Of a DNA stretch of 64,000 nucleotides, positions 26,261 through 37,912 are shown piece after piece (the stretch's first letter is position 1; every line of letters starts with the position of its first letter). A program made the translations under genes and the position numbers. The stretch comes from Strongylocentrotus droebachiensis. Its lineage: Eukaryota; Echinodermata; Echinoidea; Camarodonta; Strongylocentrotidae. Below the pieces are notes generated by a model. It ran no database searches, was not told the DNA's origin, and worked only from the letters and a program-made list of their open reading frames with translations. The DNA lies in assembly GCA_035222895.1 (NCBI GenBank), contig JAVYIG010000706.1, positions 124,001-188,000 of the forward strand, given 5' to 3'.

Positions 26261-29174
26261 GGCACTGTTTTTTTAAAACATATACCAAATGTGTCCACAA
26301 GAGGGTCAAAAATGAAATTATATTTACTTACTTTAAACATGTACTTTTAGGATCAGGACTTTTCATAATTTTGAGAAATGCAAATTTCGGATCTTAATTT
26401 ATCTCCTTATTTATTCACCAGATATGAATACTTTGAGTTCTTACAATGTTATCTGATAACTGTAATATAAAACTCATTAGCTTTTAACTACACCAACAAA
26501 TATGTTGGTCTTTAAGGATATGTTTCAGAGATTATTCATGCAAATTTTTGAATTTCTATCTTGAAAATACAGATTTTGTATCCCTTGAAAGTGAAAAATA
26601 GTTATAAATTAGGTTTTTGACAATAACAAGTTCTTATTTCAATAGGTAAAGTCCTTTTTTTTTCTTGGGCCAAACTAATTTTATTATAAGAACTGATGAT
26701 ATGAGATAAATACATACAGCAAAATTGGGAACCAGTGCATTGCCTAATAATTTTCATATGTTACACAACTGGTGTTTCGGACGTTACACACTGTTAAAGG
26801 TATTACAAAGTTTTGGGAAATTTTGAAAAATGGGTGGATAGTGATTCTTTACAATCTTGATATATTTGCATGCCCCTGTGGATGTATTAAAAGCACTAGA
26901 CATTTTAGCCCCTAAAACACTTCTGCTTTCGAGAAAAATTGAATGTAAAGATTTACCGGTGCTCCCGGTAAATTTTGTTAAATTTCAAATAGCTCCTACG
27001 GCCGTACAATGGTAGCTGCGACCATGAAAATCTCAGAATATGTAGTTGTGGTATATAATTTCCAAACGGGAATAACTAATCGGTTGATTGTAGTCAAGAA
27101 ACATTGTTTATAGCTTAATTAATATTTTGACCTTGAGAGGGACCTTTACAACATAAAGTGTTTATTATTTACAATTTCATAACTTTAGAGTCGATTTCGA
27201 CCACGACAACGATCAGTGAATATTGTAGGATCGCATATCCTTCCAATATGTTCATTTGAACCAAATTCATGACACTATACCAAAACTTTGTATTACCTTT
27301 AACATCATGACTTTATTCAAGTTAGTTGCTTTCTTTAGGTATTATTGACCTAAGTTACATTAATTGTTTGCAGAAAAACACTTCTTTAACATTTATAGAA
27401 AAATTATGCAGTTTTGATTAGTTAAGGACATATACCTAGTTTGTCTTCATCGATTACCTAATTTATGTAAGGTACTGTACATTTCAAGAACGTGTAGTTA
27501 TAAATGCTTAAGTGATCTAACGGAGCGAAATATAAAGCTAATAGCAATTGTAGTCATCAAAACTCCTTAGTAGATTTACTTACAAACATACTCTCTTGTG
27601 CATGTTATTAACAACAGTGTACAATGTATGCTATATTTTGTTTAGGATGTTACACGATGTTACACTTTGCCTTAAACTATATAGTGTGTCATTCAATAAT
27701 ATCACTAACACATACATGTATGTAAGCAAAACATTGACAAATCTTTTTTCTTAAATAAAACTGTATCCCCAGCCATTAAAGTAATAAGAAATAAGGAAAC
27801 TATTATCCATTGAACGTACTGAGAATAAGACATTTTATGTTTTAGATTGTAATACTAGTAACATTCATCCTTTACCAATATTTGTATTAGGAGGCTGTTT
27901 CAAAAGACAACACTTTTAAATGCTCTTAAATAAGTATTTATTTATTTACTTGATGACCGATTGATGGATGGATGGGTGGATGGATTGGTTGGTTGGTTGG
28001 TTGATTGATCTTAACTCCTGTTGTGCCGATATCACAGGTGACAAACAATATAGGTTTAACATGTATCTTAGATTGCACATTGCTCCAACAGGTATCCGGA
28101 TACCAATTAGATGTTCGGAGCGTAAATCAAGTATTCTAGTTATCTGTGATACTTTATAGATTCATAGAATATAATTTTGTACAGGATCCTTCAAATTTCT
28201 CTGTTTAACGATAAACGATGGTTAATGAATCTATGGCAAGTGAAAAGGGACAAGCAGTATAAAAGCCCATTTATATTTCACACTAGCTTATACATTTGAG
28301 GAAGATAATGTATGTTTAGGATCATTAAATAAGGTATTAGTGCTATTTTAAGTATTGGATAATGGCAGTAGTAATCATTTGTACACAGATCAGTTACGTG
28401 TACTGAGTGCCCATTTTAAAATGTATTTTCAGATGAAAATCCATATTTCCCATAAATTTTTAGAAAAACATTTTAATTTGCTTGATTTTATCAACGTTAT
28501 ATACCTGTTTCATACCAATGTCACGTGTACACTGGGTATTGCTTAAGTAAGTGATTTTGAGCTTTTGTAACCTACCAAATAGTTTAAATCGACCATACAA
28601 TCTTTGGTTATATGACATCATTTAGAACAACCTCTGTAAAAATGAAAACCTGATGATTTGCAAACACACAGCAATGTAAATAGCAAGAGTAGAGGTTGAA
28701 CAAATAAAATTGGCTATTCTCACATCAATCTTTGCCCCTCATTTGAACAAGTTAAAGTGTGAAAATGTGTGTTAACAGTTTAATGTAACGTCCGAAACGT
28801 CCTAACAGCATACCAGAAAGTGCTGTTAAAATGGCTGAATATTTTTTATGAGTCACTTTTATTGTGATTTGTTCGGATAAATTACAATTAAAGATATACT
28901 AAAGCAGCCAGCCATGCCTTGCATCACAAAGTGTGGCTTTAATATTTTATGTTTTATAATTCAATTTTGCAGAAAATTTAGATATTTTACGGAAAATTTG
29001 ACCTTTTGCATCATTTTTCTTAATTTTTCTATATTTAAATCTAAATAAAACTATAAAAAATAGTGCTTTTTAAAGGAGTGTCCATTTTGAAATCGTAACT
29101 TGCGCATATGATCGAAAATTAGTTGAAATTTGCAAACTATGTGTTAACAATCAAATAGTGTAACGTCCGAAACA
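26261..29174. mobile_element. 2.9-kb insertion between 118-bp direct repeats in the Tx1-like LINE
   Basis: The LINE sequence 26143-26260 is repeated at 29175-29292 with about three differences. Between the copies lies unrelated AT-rich sequence with inverted motifs gtgtttcggacgttacac (26772) and gtgtaacgtccgaaacac (29157), and a third partial copy near 28785. No transposase frame was found. A microsatellite (ggatggatggattgg) lies near 27965. Confidence 0.65.
26798..27298. mobile_element. TTAA-flanked MITE (501 bp)
   Basis: Inverted ends AGGTATTACAAAG and CTTTGTATTACCT with TTAA at 26794-26797 and 27299-27302. The first bases (AGGTA.TA) match those of the MITE at 24039, but the interiors differ, so they may be related families. 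Confidence 0.8.
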
Positions 29175-29880
29175 CTTTAAAACGTTTTCAGCAAATATCT
29201 CAGAAACAAATCAACAGGATAAATGGCAAAGGGATCTACAAAATAATTTAAACGATTCAATAATCTGGAAATCTCGTTTGACGTTACTATATAGGTCATC
29301 CATAGATAATAAAACGAGAAATCTCCAATTTAAACTTATTCATAGAAAAATTGCGTTTATACCAAGTTTTCTTTATAAGATAGGTATAAGTTATTCTTTA
29401 ATGTGTACTTTTTGTGAAAATCATGATCAGACGTTAGTTCATTTATTTCTGAAATAATTACGATCTTTTTGGAGTGTTATATTTGTATGGTTAAAAGAAA
29501 AAAAATGTACGATATGTTTTGTTCACTGATGAAGAATAATTTTTTGGTACTTATATTATATAACCAATCATTTCTATTTCGTCAATACAGTTATTATTTC
29601 TGCAAAATATTTTATATTCACTTGTAAAATGCAAAACGTTATTCCACGCTTTTCTTCCTTTCTACGAGCTCTCAGACATTTAGAAAATATGGAACGTATA
29701 ATTGCTTTCAAGAAAAATCGTCTCGATCTTCATAATAAGAAACGGCAGATATTTTGTTAAGTAATTCTTGATGATGAGTTAACTATTTCACTTTTTTTAT
29801 TTTAAGTTCTGTGTCTGTATGAACATGTATTTATTATTATGTATGAGATTTGTTTCAATAAATACTTTATAAAATGAAGA
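29175..29880 (+). mobile_element. 3' end of the Tx1/L1-like LINE
   Basis: Continues the broken element: WKSRLTLLYRSSIDNKTRNL then HRKIAFIPSFLYKIG and CTFCENHDQTLVHLF, the zinc-knuckle-like C-terminal part (CxxC...H) of Tx1/L1-type ORF2. It ends with an AATAAA-bearing tail (tttcaataaatactttataa, near 29855). Confidence 0.8.
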
Positions 29881-31153
29881 TTTAATCTTACAACAGATCA
29901 TGATAAATAGAAATCACGATTTGTTATGCTTTCACCAGCGAAAATTGCAATTACATAGCTCATCATTTATTCTTCATGACTTTTCGATTGAAATTCTCCA
30001 AAAGTTCTGCCAACAAAGTCGAGAGTTTCCTGCTTCAAAATCCACATGATTCGCAAATTAAACGCATGGATAAAGAAATAATTGTAGTGGTAAGCATTTC
30101 GCATGCGTGCATGCACCTGCATTGCCAAGAAGTTGACCTCATAAAGAAAACTTTCCGCGAATAAGATGTTGGTTACAGTCTCTTAGCCATCATGGAGGGG
30201 GTATTGAACACCGACGTAGTTTAGAAATATCGCTCGAGAAGGAATGAGATTAAAATGATCGACAATGGTTCGGTTTGTGAAGTTCCGTTTTGTATAAATA
30301 ATTCTGGAGTGTGGAAATATCAGAGTGAATGAAGCCATTTGCCCTTCAAGTTGGTCAATAAGCAAACCATTCAATATCCATCCATCGACTTCCGTCAATT
30401 CGTCTCAACAAAATTACAATTATCGATTAAGATCTATTTCGTTGTAGCAAATTATTAATTTTAAAATGTTTCATTCATAATATCGAAGAGTTTCAACGTG
30501 AACAAGCTTTTCCCATAAGAGACTGAATACATTTTCTTTCCTATTTTGGCATGCATTCTTACCATGTATTTTATAGACCTGAGATTTCAAAAGGTATTTA
30601 GAAGTTTACAGCTTAACTGTTACATTAAAAAAATGTCGATGATAAAACCAATCGATTAGATGGTAATATTTGGAGGGAGACATACTATAATCTTGTGTTG
30701 AATACTATTAAATAGATCTTTTATTAATTTACTGTCAATTCTATTATCTTCTTAAGCATCATCAATGTTTTAGCCATCGCCACCATCACCATCATCGTTA
30801 ACTTATCTACATACATCACCATTTCCCTCCACCTATCAGTCTAGTCGAAACAACACACTTCATCTAAATGATCTAAGTATAGTGGAAAAAGCTCCACCTC
30901 AGCAATACAAATATGAGGGAAATTAATAAAATGCCAATGTGGAGAAATCCGACCTGCTATCGATCGCAGAAACCACTATCAAAAGAGAAGATTTTAAATT
31001 GCAGCGAGTAATGTTCAAAAATCAATCTCAAAAAGATCAGAATGAGACAGAATTAATGAAGGAGCAGCAGTGAATGGAAGTAATATGTATGAAACGCATA
31101 ATTCTAAAAAAAACTATTTCTTTCTTCTTGTCTCTTTCTATCTAACCCATCTG

Positions 31154-31187
<34 letters not shown>

Positions 31188-31690
31188 GCTCACACACATT
31201 CTCTCTCCCTTTTTATCTTATCTCTCACTTTCTCATTTTATTTTCTTCTTTCTTTTCAAACTTCTCTCTCTCTCTCCCCCCTTCTTTCTCTCTCTATCTC
31301 CGTATTTATCTCTGAGCAGATCTTAGCATGCTTAATGAATCAGCCTCGTCTCCTCAAAGAGGAATGAATAGCCAATAATTTCCCTAAAATCCTTGACAAA
31401 AATATTTGACCTCGTGCAAACGAATTGGAGAGTCCCCTCCCTCCATAGAAAAATGTCTATTATATGGAGCGATCGATCGTATTTTTCCTATTAAAGCATT
31501 ATCCTCCTCAATCCTAATTCATTAGAACACTAGAAAATGTTGTATTTATATTGATACATGCATCAATCTATTATGTATTTTCTTTTCACTTCCGCTATAT
31601 TTACTGCTGTACTTGGAAAACCTTTTAAACCCTATTCACTTTAAAAACGATATATGTTTTACAATTAATGTTTGAGGATGCAATTTGATA
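29881..31690. other. Intron 1: unique-looking AT-rich DNA, no gene
   Basis: No open frame with recognisable features. A (CT)n/(CA)n pyrimidine-rich block lies at 31135-31310, and a (CACCAT)n-like stretch near 30780. Confidence 0.55.
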
Positions 31691-32300
31691 CCATGTTTAT
31701 CTCTATATGGATATTAATAATGGAATGAGCGTCAGTTCAAGATAAATTTTTCCTGCGCCCGAGCTCTTGTAATATACATAGCATATATGGGCAAAAACAT
31801 GTCTATAAAACATCCATTATAGCTCTTTGGGATGCTCGGGAACCCCCAATTCTGTGTTCATACTTCGATAGAGAATTAGTCGGAAATATGATTTTATGTC
31901 TTATTTGGCCATTAAGTATATTGTGACGTCATTATTATGGCCTTGGAACTCAAAATACGAAATTGCTTATTATGAAGTCAGCATATTTATGGAAAATTGA
32001 GTATATCTCTGTACATATTGATCGTTTTCCTTCCACTTGTTGATATGTTTTAGCTGAGAAGGAAGGTGATATTAATTTTACTTTTAGCTATGGACTCATG
32101 GCCCATTCTTTCGATAAAAAAGGAGGCATGTCAATTTTCCAAATTTTGCGTGTATCCTCTACGGTAGGTGAATTTATCTGAAATATTAATTCTATATTCC
32201 AGTCAGGTTTGAGCAATATCTCGATTATTTTCGCTCAATTCTGTGCCAGGATATGTTGTAGCTGAGAAAATTCTCGGCACGAATATATGATTTGAGAATC
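31690..32300 (-). repeat. Reverse-oriented fragment of the 1.14-kb satellite monomer
   Basis: The - strand shares tagctataatggatgtttta, ttccaaggccataa and gcatatttatggaaaattga-type segments in the same order as the monomers at 14.6-21.4 kb, with many changes. It lacks the hairpin and most of the CG-rich part. It shows that the monomer also exists as a dispersed element. Confidence 0.75.
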
Positions 32301-32334
32301 CCATTTTCCGTTTATGTGTAATGTCTATGTGGAA

Positions 32335-32376
32335 CAGTGGCGTAATGAGCAAAAAAAATCATTATTATTATTATTA

Positions 32377-32426
<50 letters not shown>

Positions 32427-33945
32427 TATTTTTTTCTTCACCCCACCCTTACATGCAGGCCCCGCTGAACGTTTTTCAAAGTGGGTGGGAGGGAGGCTAA
32501 AGTATTCACGATCAGTTAGAGTATAAATTGGGTGGGGTCTAGGGGGAAAAGCCCCGGTAGGGGTCAAGGGGCAGAGTCCCCGGAAGCTCAGGGGGTATGG
32601 GCATTTAATTACGGTCAGATGAGCATATTTTGATACCTTATTCATAAAACTGGCAGGTCACTAATTGGCGTGGGGTCCAGGGGGCTGAGCCACCTGAAAC
32701 TCAGTGATTTGAGGCATTTTTAAACGGTAATTGAGCATTCAGGGGCCCGCTATAGGCCCCGTGGTCGGGTCAAGGGGGCGGAGCCCTCGGAAGCTCAGGG
32801 GTTTTATGCATTTAAGTACAGTCAGATGAGCATATTTTGATACCCTATTTGTGACACTGGCAGGTCAATAATTGGCGTGGGGTCCAGGGGGCGGAGCCCC
32901 GGAAGCTCAGGGGTCTGAGGTAATACATTACTATCAGATGAGTACCCAGGGGCCTGACTTAGGGCCATTGGTTAGGTCCAGGGGCAGAGCCCCTGGAAGC
33001 TCAGGGGTTTTAGGCGTTTAATTACGGTCAGATGAGCATATTTTGATACCTTATTTGTGACACTGGCAAGGGCTTTTCGGCCCCCCCCCCCCATCCATAT
33101 GTTGCTGGCGGGATTAGTCGCAACTGATCTCCCCTTCTTTTTACTTTTTTCTTTTCTTCTTCCTCTTTTATGTTCCCTTTTAGCTCTTCCTTTTCCCTTT
33201 CCCTTCTCTCTTTTTTTTGTTTGGGGGGGGGGGGGAGGCAAGGACCTTTTGGATTCTTTTCTTCTTCTTCTTTTCCCTTACCTTCCTTTTCACTTATTTT
33301 GTTTTGATAGGGGAGGTGGCAATATCCCGGGAGGCCCCCCTGATCTTCTTTTTTTCCCACCATTTTCTTTTCTTCTTCCTCTTCTTTCCTCCCTTTCTCT
33401 CCTCTTTCCCTTTCCCTTCTTTTCCTTTTTTTTCTCTCTCTCTCTCTCTCTTTTTTTTTCTTTGCGGGGAGGGGGGGAGGGGGGAGGGCAAGGCCCGCTC
33501 GTCCACCTGGATCCGTGCCTGTGGAACATTCCCTCCAGAAATGACCCTCCTCGCCAAATCCAAAACAAACCCTGAGCGCATGCGACTGTGCTTTCGCCCG
33601 CGTGCCGTGATCTTCTCTAAGCTTTTCTTTAAACCGGACATCCGGGTATCCAGACTTTTCGCTAAACTGGATAAACGGTTTAGTGGTACTGTTAGTGGCC
33701 ACTAAGGCTCATTAGTGACTATAAAAAAAAGAACAAATGCTCTTTCTGGCTATTTAGGAATGTGTCAGTTTGCAACAGCAATGGAGAAACGCGTATTTTG
33801 TTGAAAATCATGTGATATCACGAACTTTTATAAATCACTTGTATGGAATTGAAAATAAGTCATGGTTTATGTTTTTTTGTTTTTTTTTTTTTTTTTTTGG
33901 GGGGGGGGGGAGGGCGCTGCCCCCCCCCCCACCAGTACGCCAGTG
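32335..33945. mobile_element. hAT-like non-autonomous element (1.6 kb) with 8-bp target duplication
   Basis: Starts CAGTGGCGTAATG and ends TACGCCAGTG, a short inverted repeat of the hAT type, flanked by ATGTGGAA (32327-32334) and ATGTGGAG (33946-33953). Inside are an (ATT)n run, three or four diverged copies of a 150-220-bp unit (32520-33060, each with ggggtcc-aggggcggagccc and agatgagcatattttgatac), and a long strand-biased pyrimidine/purine tract (33110-33490). The large overlapping open frames on both strands come from this biased tract and are not genes. Confidence 0.85.
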
Positions 33946-33961
33946 ATGTGGAGTATTTTGG

Positions 33962-34197
33962 GTCAAGCTCGCTACTCATAAGGACCTCTATCCATAATGC
34001 ATGACAAAATGATTACCGATCATTTATGAATAGCTGTCCTTATGAATAGCGAGCAAACCATAGACAATTTACCTCTCCATTCGTAAGGACCGCCATTCAT
34101 AAGGACAACTATTTATAAGGACCACTATTCATAACGCGCGCCTAAATGAAAGCGGTCTTTTATAAATAGCGGTCCTTATGAATAGCGATCAGATCCC
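33962..34197. mobile_element. 236-bp MITE built of repeated attcataagga motifs
   Basis: Flanked by an 11-bp direct repeat GAGTATTTTGG (33951-33961 and 34198-34208). The ends (gctcgctactcataaggacc and the complement of ggtccttatgaatagcga) are inverted. The interior holds about nine copies of the core tccttatgaatag in both orientations, so the element can fold in many ways. Confidence 0.7.
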
Positions 34198-34204
34198 GAG
34201 TATT

Positions 34205-34290
34205 TTGGTATCTTCAAAGCACTTGCCTCCCATCCCGGTGATCCAGGTTCGATTCTGTCCAGCTCATGTATTTGTTTGCATGACTATACC
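34205..34290 (+). mobile_element. tRNA-derived SINE head
   Basis: ggtatcttcaaagcacttgc as A-box region and ggttcgattct (34246-34256) as a perfect B box. It matches the decayed head at 13290-13385 on the other strand (acttg.ct.ccatcc..g.gatcca). No cloverleaf supports a real tRNA. Confidence 0.55.
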
Positions 34291-34379
34291 CCGTCTCCCT
34301 TTTCCTTCTCTCTATCTACTGCCATATCTCTCTCTCTCTCTTCATCTGTCCATATGAGATCCATTAAAAAGACTCCAGA

Positions 34380-34865
34380 CCACCTTTTTCGTCTTCAGTG
34401 ACGAATTACATTTCTCGTTTCATTTAATTTTATTTCATTTATTTATTTTCAGTTCTGAATACAAAATAAAAATCAGTATACATTTCAACATACATAAAGA
34501 CATATGACCTCATTTTAAACAGAACAAGGACAGGGCTCCAAGATATGCCAAGCTTGATGCCTTGTGAGCCCTGACACATAAGTAGATGTACAAGCAAAAG
34601 ACATAAATTGGGGAGTACCTGGTCATGCAAAATTACAGCAAAGGGAAGAGAAGAATGGCAGAGAGAAAGACATAGAGAGAGAGGGGGTGGTTGAAGTGAG
34701 AAGGAGTTACAGTTGATTGCACATAATCATTGCTAATAAAGCAGACATCATAATACTGTGTATGTACATATGGAATGATCGCTATGCATGTGTTAGTTAT
34801 TAATCCCTCATCCGTTCAAAGTACATTTCGTCTAAAAGCAAAGAGATATTTTGAATGTAACCTAC
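34380..34865. other. LINE 3'-UTR-like remnant, no gene
   Basis: AT-rich sequence with acaggg-ctccaag and cttgatgccttgtgagccct, similar in layout to the 3' UTR near 1290-1340 of the CR1/L2-like element on the - strand. The identification is weak. Confidence 0.3.
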
Positions 34866-35575
34866 TTACATGATCCGATCACCACAAAGCAATCTTTCTT
34901 AAATTTGCAAAAAGGAACTTTGGTACTTTTACCGAAATAAGAGACGAAATATTTTTTCTTCTTTCAATGTACTTGCTTAAAACTGTGTCCCAATAGTCGA
35001 ATTTGTTTGAAATTTGCATGTCATCAAGTAGAAAGTGGGTATTGTTACAAGTAAAAGAAAGAAAATTGAGAGAATTTAATTTTAAAGTGTTGTATAACTT
35101 ACTGCCTGTGAAAAGAAATGTATGTAAATGGAGAATGAGTGAAGATGCAAACTGCAATACTTGTCAGGTAGATAAAGATATGATGTATGCCTTGGTGACG
35201 TGTAAATTAAATAAAACCTTTTGGGCATATTTTACCTGGTTGATTAAAAAAGTTTTTCACAAGCATGTTGTCATCAACATTGATCTTTTGATATAAAAAA
35301 AGCGAACATAACGAAATAGATGATTTTATTACCATAGCTCTTTGGACAGTTTATAAATCGATTTTGTTACGAAATTATAAGGGTGTTAATAATAAAGAAT
35401 CCAGTTTGAGTTTTTTGTTTGCTTTTAAACTACGGAAGAGACTAGAAGTTAACAGGAAATGTACTGGTAAACCTTTGTTTAGACTTCCTAGTGTATTATC
35501 TGATTTTGTTTGATATTTTGATATGAATATGAAATGAAAGTCTTCAGATTATGAATAAATGCTATTGAAAGAAAA
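34866..35575 (+). mobile_element. 3' fragment of a second Tx1/L1-like LINE
   Basis: Reads KWVLLQVKERKLREFNFKVL then KWRMSEDANCNTCQVDKDMM (the C-terminal CxxC segment of Tx1-type ORF2), followed in another frame by LFAFKLRKRLEVNRKC. It ends with a gaataaatgc polyadenylation-like signal near 35555. Only the last part of ORF2 is present; it lies 500 bp upstream of receptor exon 2. Confidence 0.75.
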
Positions 35576-36085
35576 CAAATAGCTTGTAAATATATAATGG
35601 TCTATAGAAATAGACATGAAATCAAACCAAATGTAAAAAACTTTTCCACTTTGAGTAGTTCTCTTCTACTAAAACGTCCGTTAAGTCGTTATTGCAGAAG
35701 AAAAGAAAATCGGTGTAACCTCTGTACTCTATGCCGTACGACCAAGGACACACTTAGATAAATCTTGAAACACATATTAAGCAGTTTCCTTCTGACTGAA
35801 AATAATTACACTGGATTTTTATGTACGTATTTCTGAAAATATTTCCACAAAAATCAATGTAAGGCGACTCTAACATCAGACCGATGTCTTTGTCCACTGG
35901 CACTGTAGCTTGCTTAAAGTAGACTCAGACCGAGTTTAAACCTGGTTTAACATTCTTGTCAGGGTAATCAAAAACGGAATGTGTATATTTTATGTGGTGA
36001 ATTGTTACTGTTCATTGAATTATCCCCTCGCAAGATGTTTGTCTTTCTTTCTTTCTTTTTCTTGTTTTCTCTTTTACATTCTCAG

Positions 36086-36298
36086 ATGAGACTTGTCCGT
36101 CAGACTGGGATAACTTCCGACGATCTTGCTACAAACTTGTTATCAGCTCTGACGTCATAACATGGAACGAGGCAGAGGCCGAATGTCAAACCATAGAGGG
36201 CGCACATCTCATCAGTATTCATGACAAAGATGAGATGACGATGTTACATTACATGATATCAACTCAGTGGGAGAGTACAGAAACAAAGACTTATATAG
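36086..36298 (+). CDS. Exon 2: N-terminal half of the C-type lectin domain
   Basis: Begins after a pyrimidine-rich acceptor and reads NETCPSDWDNFRRSCYK, the classic long-form CTLD opening with the extra N-terminal Cys pair (CPxxW...CY). It continues with TWNEAEAECQTIEGAHLISI, which is the alpha-1/alpha-2 region with the conserved WxxAxxxC and GAHLxSI motifs, and ends TYIG, the start of the WIGL-type strand. Phase 1 at both ends. The CTLD fold binds sugars, lipids or proteins and is expected on the extracellular face. Confidence 0.92.
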
Positions 36299-36441
36299 GT
36301 AAGTCGGGGAATATGAAAAGTTTGTTGAGCAGTGCCTATTTTTATACAAAACACTTTGTTACTATACCATGCCATAATCAATACCCATATAATCTTGCGA
36401 AGATATAATCATATTTCTCTCTCCATTACTTCATGATGTAG

Positions 36442-36526
36442 GTCTAGGACATAGAAACCAAAGAGGGGTGTTTGTATGGACAGACGGAACACCTATGTCA
36501 TATACTGATTGGTATATTCCTGCAAA
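36442..36526 (+). CDS. Exon 3: middle of the C-type lectin domain
   Basis: Reads GLGHRNQRGVFVWTDGTPMS followed by YTDWYIPAK, matching the CTLD consensus IGLxxxxxxGxFxWxDGxxxxYxxW. The acceptor is tgtag at 36441 and the donor gtaagt at 36527. It enters in phase 1 and leaves in phase 2, as needed for the next exon. Confidence 0.9.
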
Positions 36527-36575
36527 GTAAGTGCTCAGTCTCCGTGAATCTTAATAAGATTAAGTTTAGACTAAA

Positions 36576-37912
36576 GCTATGGTCACAAATCAGAGCGGCG
36601 ACCGACCGATTCCCGAGCAGTGTCCCACCGGATGGCGGCTGATTTTAATGGTTGTTCCTCGGCGGCCGGACAGTGATCGGCGGGGCTCCAAAATACGCTC
36701 GGTGCCCGGCCGTTCGCCACCCAGGCACCGAACTAATCGAGTGTTCGCCGCCGAGCGATTTAGGTCGAAAATCGAAGCCGCTAGGTCAAAGGCTGCCGAC
36801 CGATTTTGGACTCGCCGCCCAGTGACCGACTGATCTCCCAGCGGCGACCGGACGGTGACCAGGCGGCGACTGCTCGACAGCCTTTGACCTAGCAGCTTCG
36901 ATTTTGGACCTAAATCGCTCGACGGTGAACGCTCGATTAGGTCTCCGCCCGGGCGGCGACCGCCAAGCTACCGAGCGTAGTTTGGGCGGCGAGTGAAAGT
37001 GAGCAGGCGCCATCCGAATTTTAATTCCGCGCTAAAACTTCAGCAGCGACCTAGCGATGCCTTAAAAACAAGCGTTGCCTGGGCGGCCGCCGCTCGCTGG
37101 CCGCGCAAAATTGGCTAAAAACTCGCCGCTCGGCCGCCGAGCAGGCTACTTTTGGGTAATGGAGCTCTCACACTCTGCCGTGTAGGCCTACCGTCCACCT
37201 GCCGGGCTATTAAAAAACAACAGAGTCCAGAACGTTGGGTTCAGAGCGAACTTGTCCCCGGCCGCAAAAAAAAAAAATCATAAAATTAATCTTTTCACCG
37301 TTTCGTTGCCATCTTCTGACCGTTCTCACAGGGAGCATACCGGGTGTTGAACGTGCTTATACCGTCTTCACCGCCCAGATTGACTTTTGTTGAAAATTTT
37401 GGCCGTTTCCATACCGCTTTGGAAACACCCGTTGGCAGTCCGGTATGAACACTGTAATGAGGACGGTATGAATACGTTATGAAGACGGTGGCACGGTATC
37501 AACACGTTCATGACACGTTCACAACCCGCTTACAACCCGTTGCAGACGGTGGATTTTGTTTTGCCCGTTCATCACCGTTCTGTAACGGGTTATGAGCGTG
37601 TTGTGAACGTGTTCATACAGTGTGACCGTTTTCATAACGTATTCATACCGTCCTCATACCGTTCAACACCGTCCTCTTGCCGCTTACTTGCGGCCGGTAC
37701 CAGCCGGCCAAAGTTTTGAACATGCCCAAAACTTTCGCCGGGTCCCACTGGGTGTATATAAGCGCCAACGCCCTATTAACGTGTTGCCCGCTTTGATAAC
37801 GAACCACCGTGTACCCTCGCCGTTCTCCACCGTCCGCAGACATTTTCGCGCACGGTGGCACACGGTAGGCCTACACGGCAGAGTGTGAGAGTCACTTAAT
37901 ATGTGACCATAG
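36576..37912. mobile_element. GC-rich nested foldback element in intron 3
   Basis: The outer ends gctatggtcaca (36576) and tgtgaccatagc (37912) are inverted. The left part (36600-37010) is a long imperfect palindrome centred near 36840; for example, 36732-36795 pairs with 36880-36942. A second element with perfect 30-bp inverted repeats (37165-37194 and 37862-37891, starting ctctcacactctgccgtg) lies inside. GC is far above the surroundings. The short open frames are translations of palindrome arms. No transposase. Confidence 0.75.

Noticed and set aside
32314-32645. 106-codon Asn-rich frame on the - strand
   Set aside because: Translation of the (ATT)n run and of the GC-rich unit inside the hAT-like element.
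33028-33705. Open frames of 115-224 codons on both strands (Lys/Glu/Arg-rich or Phe/Leu-rich)
   Set aside because: They lie over a strand-biased purine/pyrimidine tract inside a hAT-like element, overlap each other in five frames and have no domain apart from a doubtful zinc-knuckle scrap.
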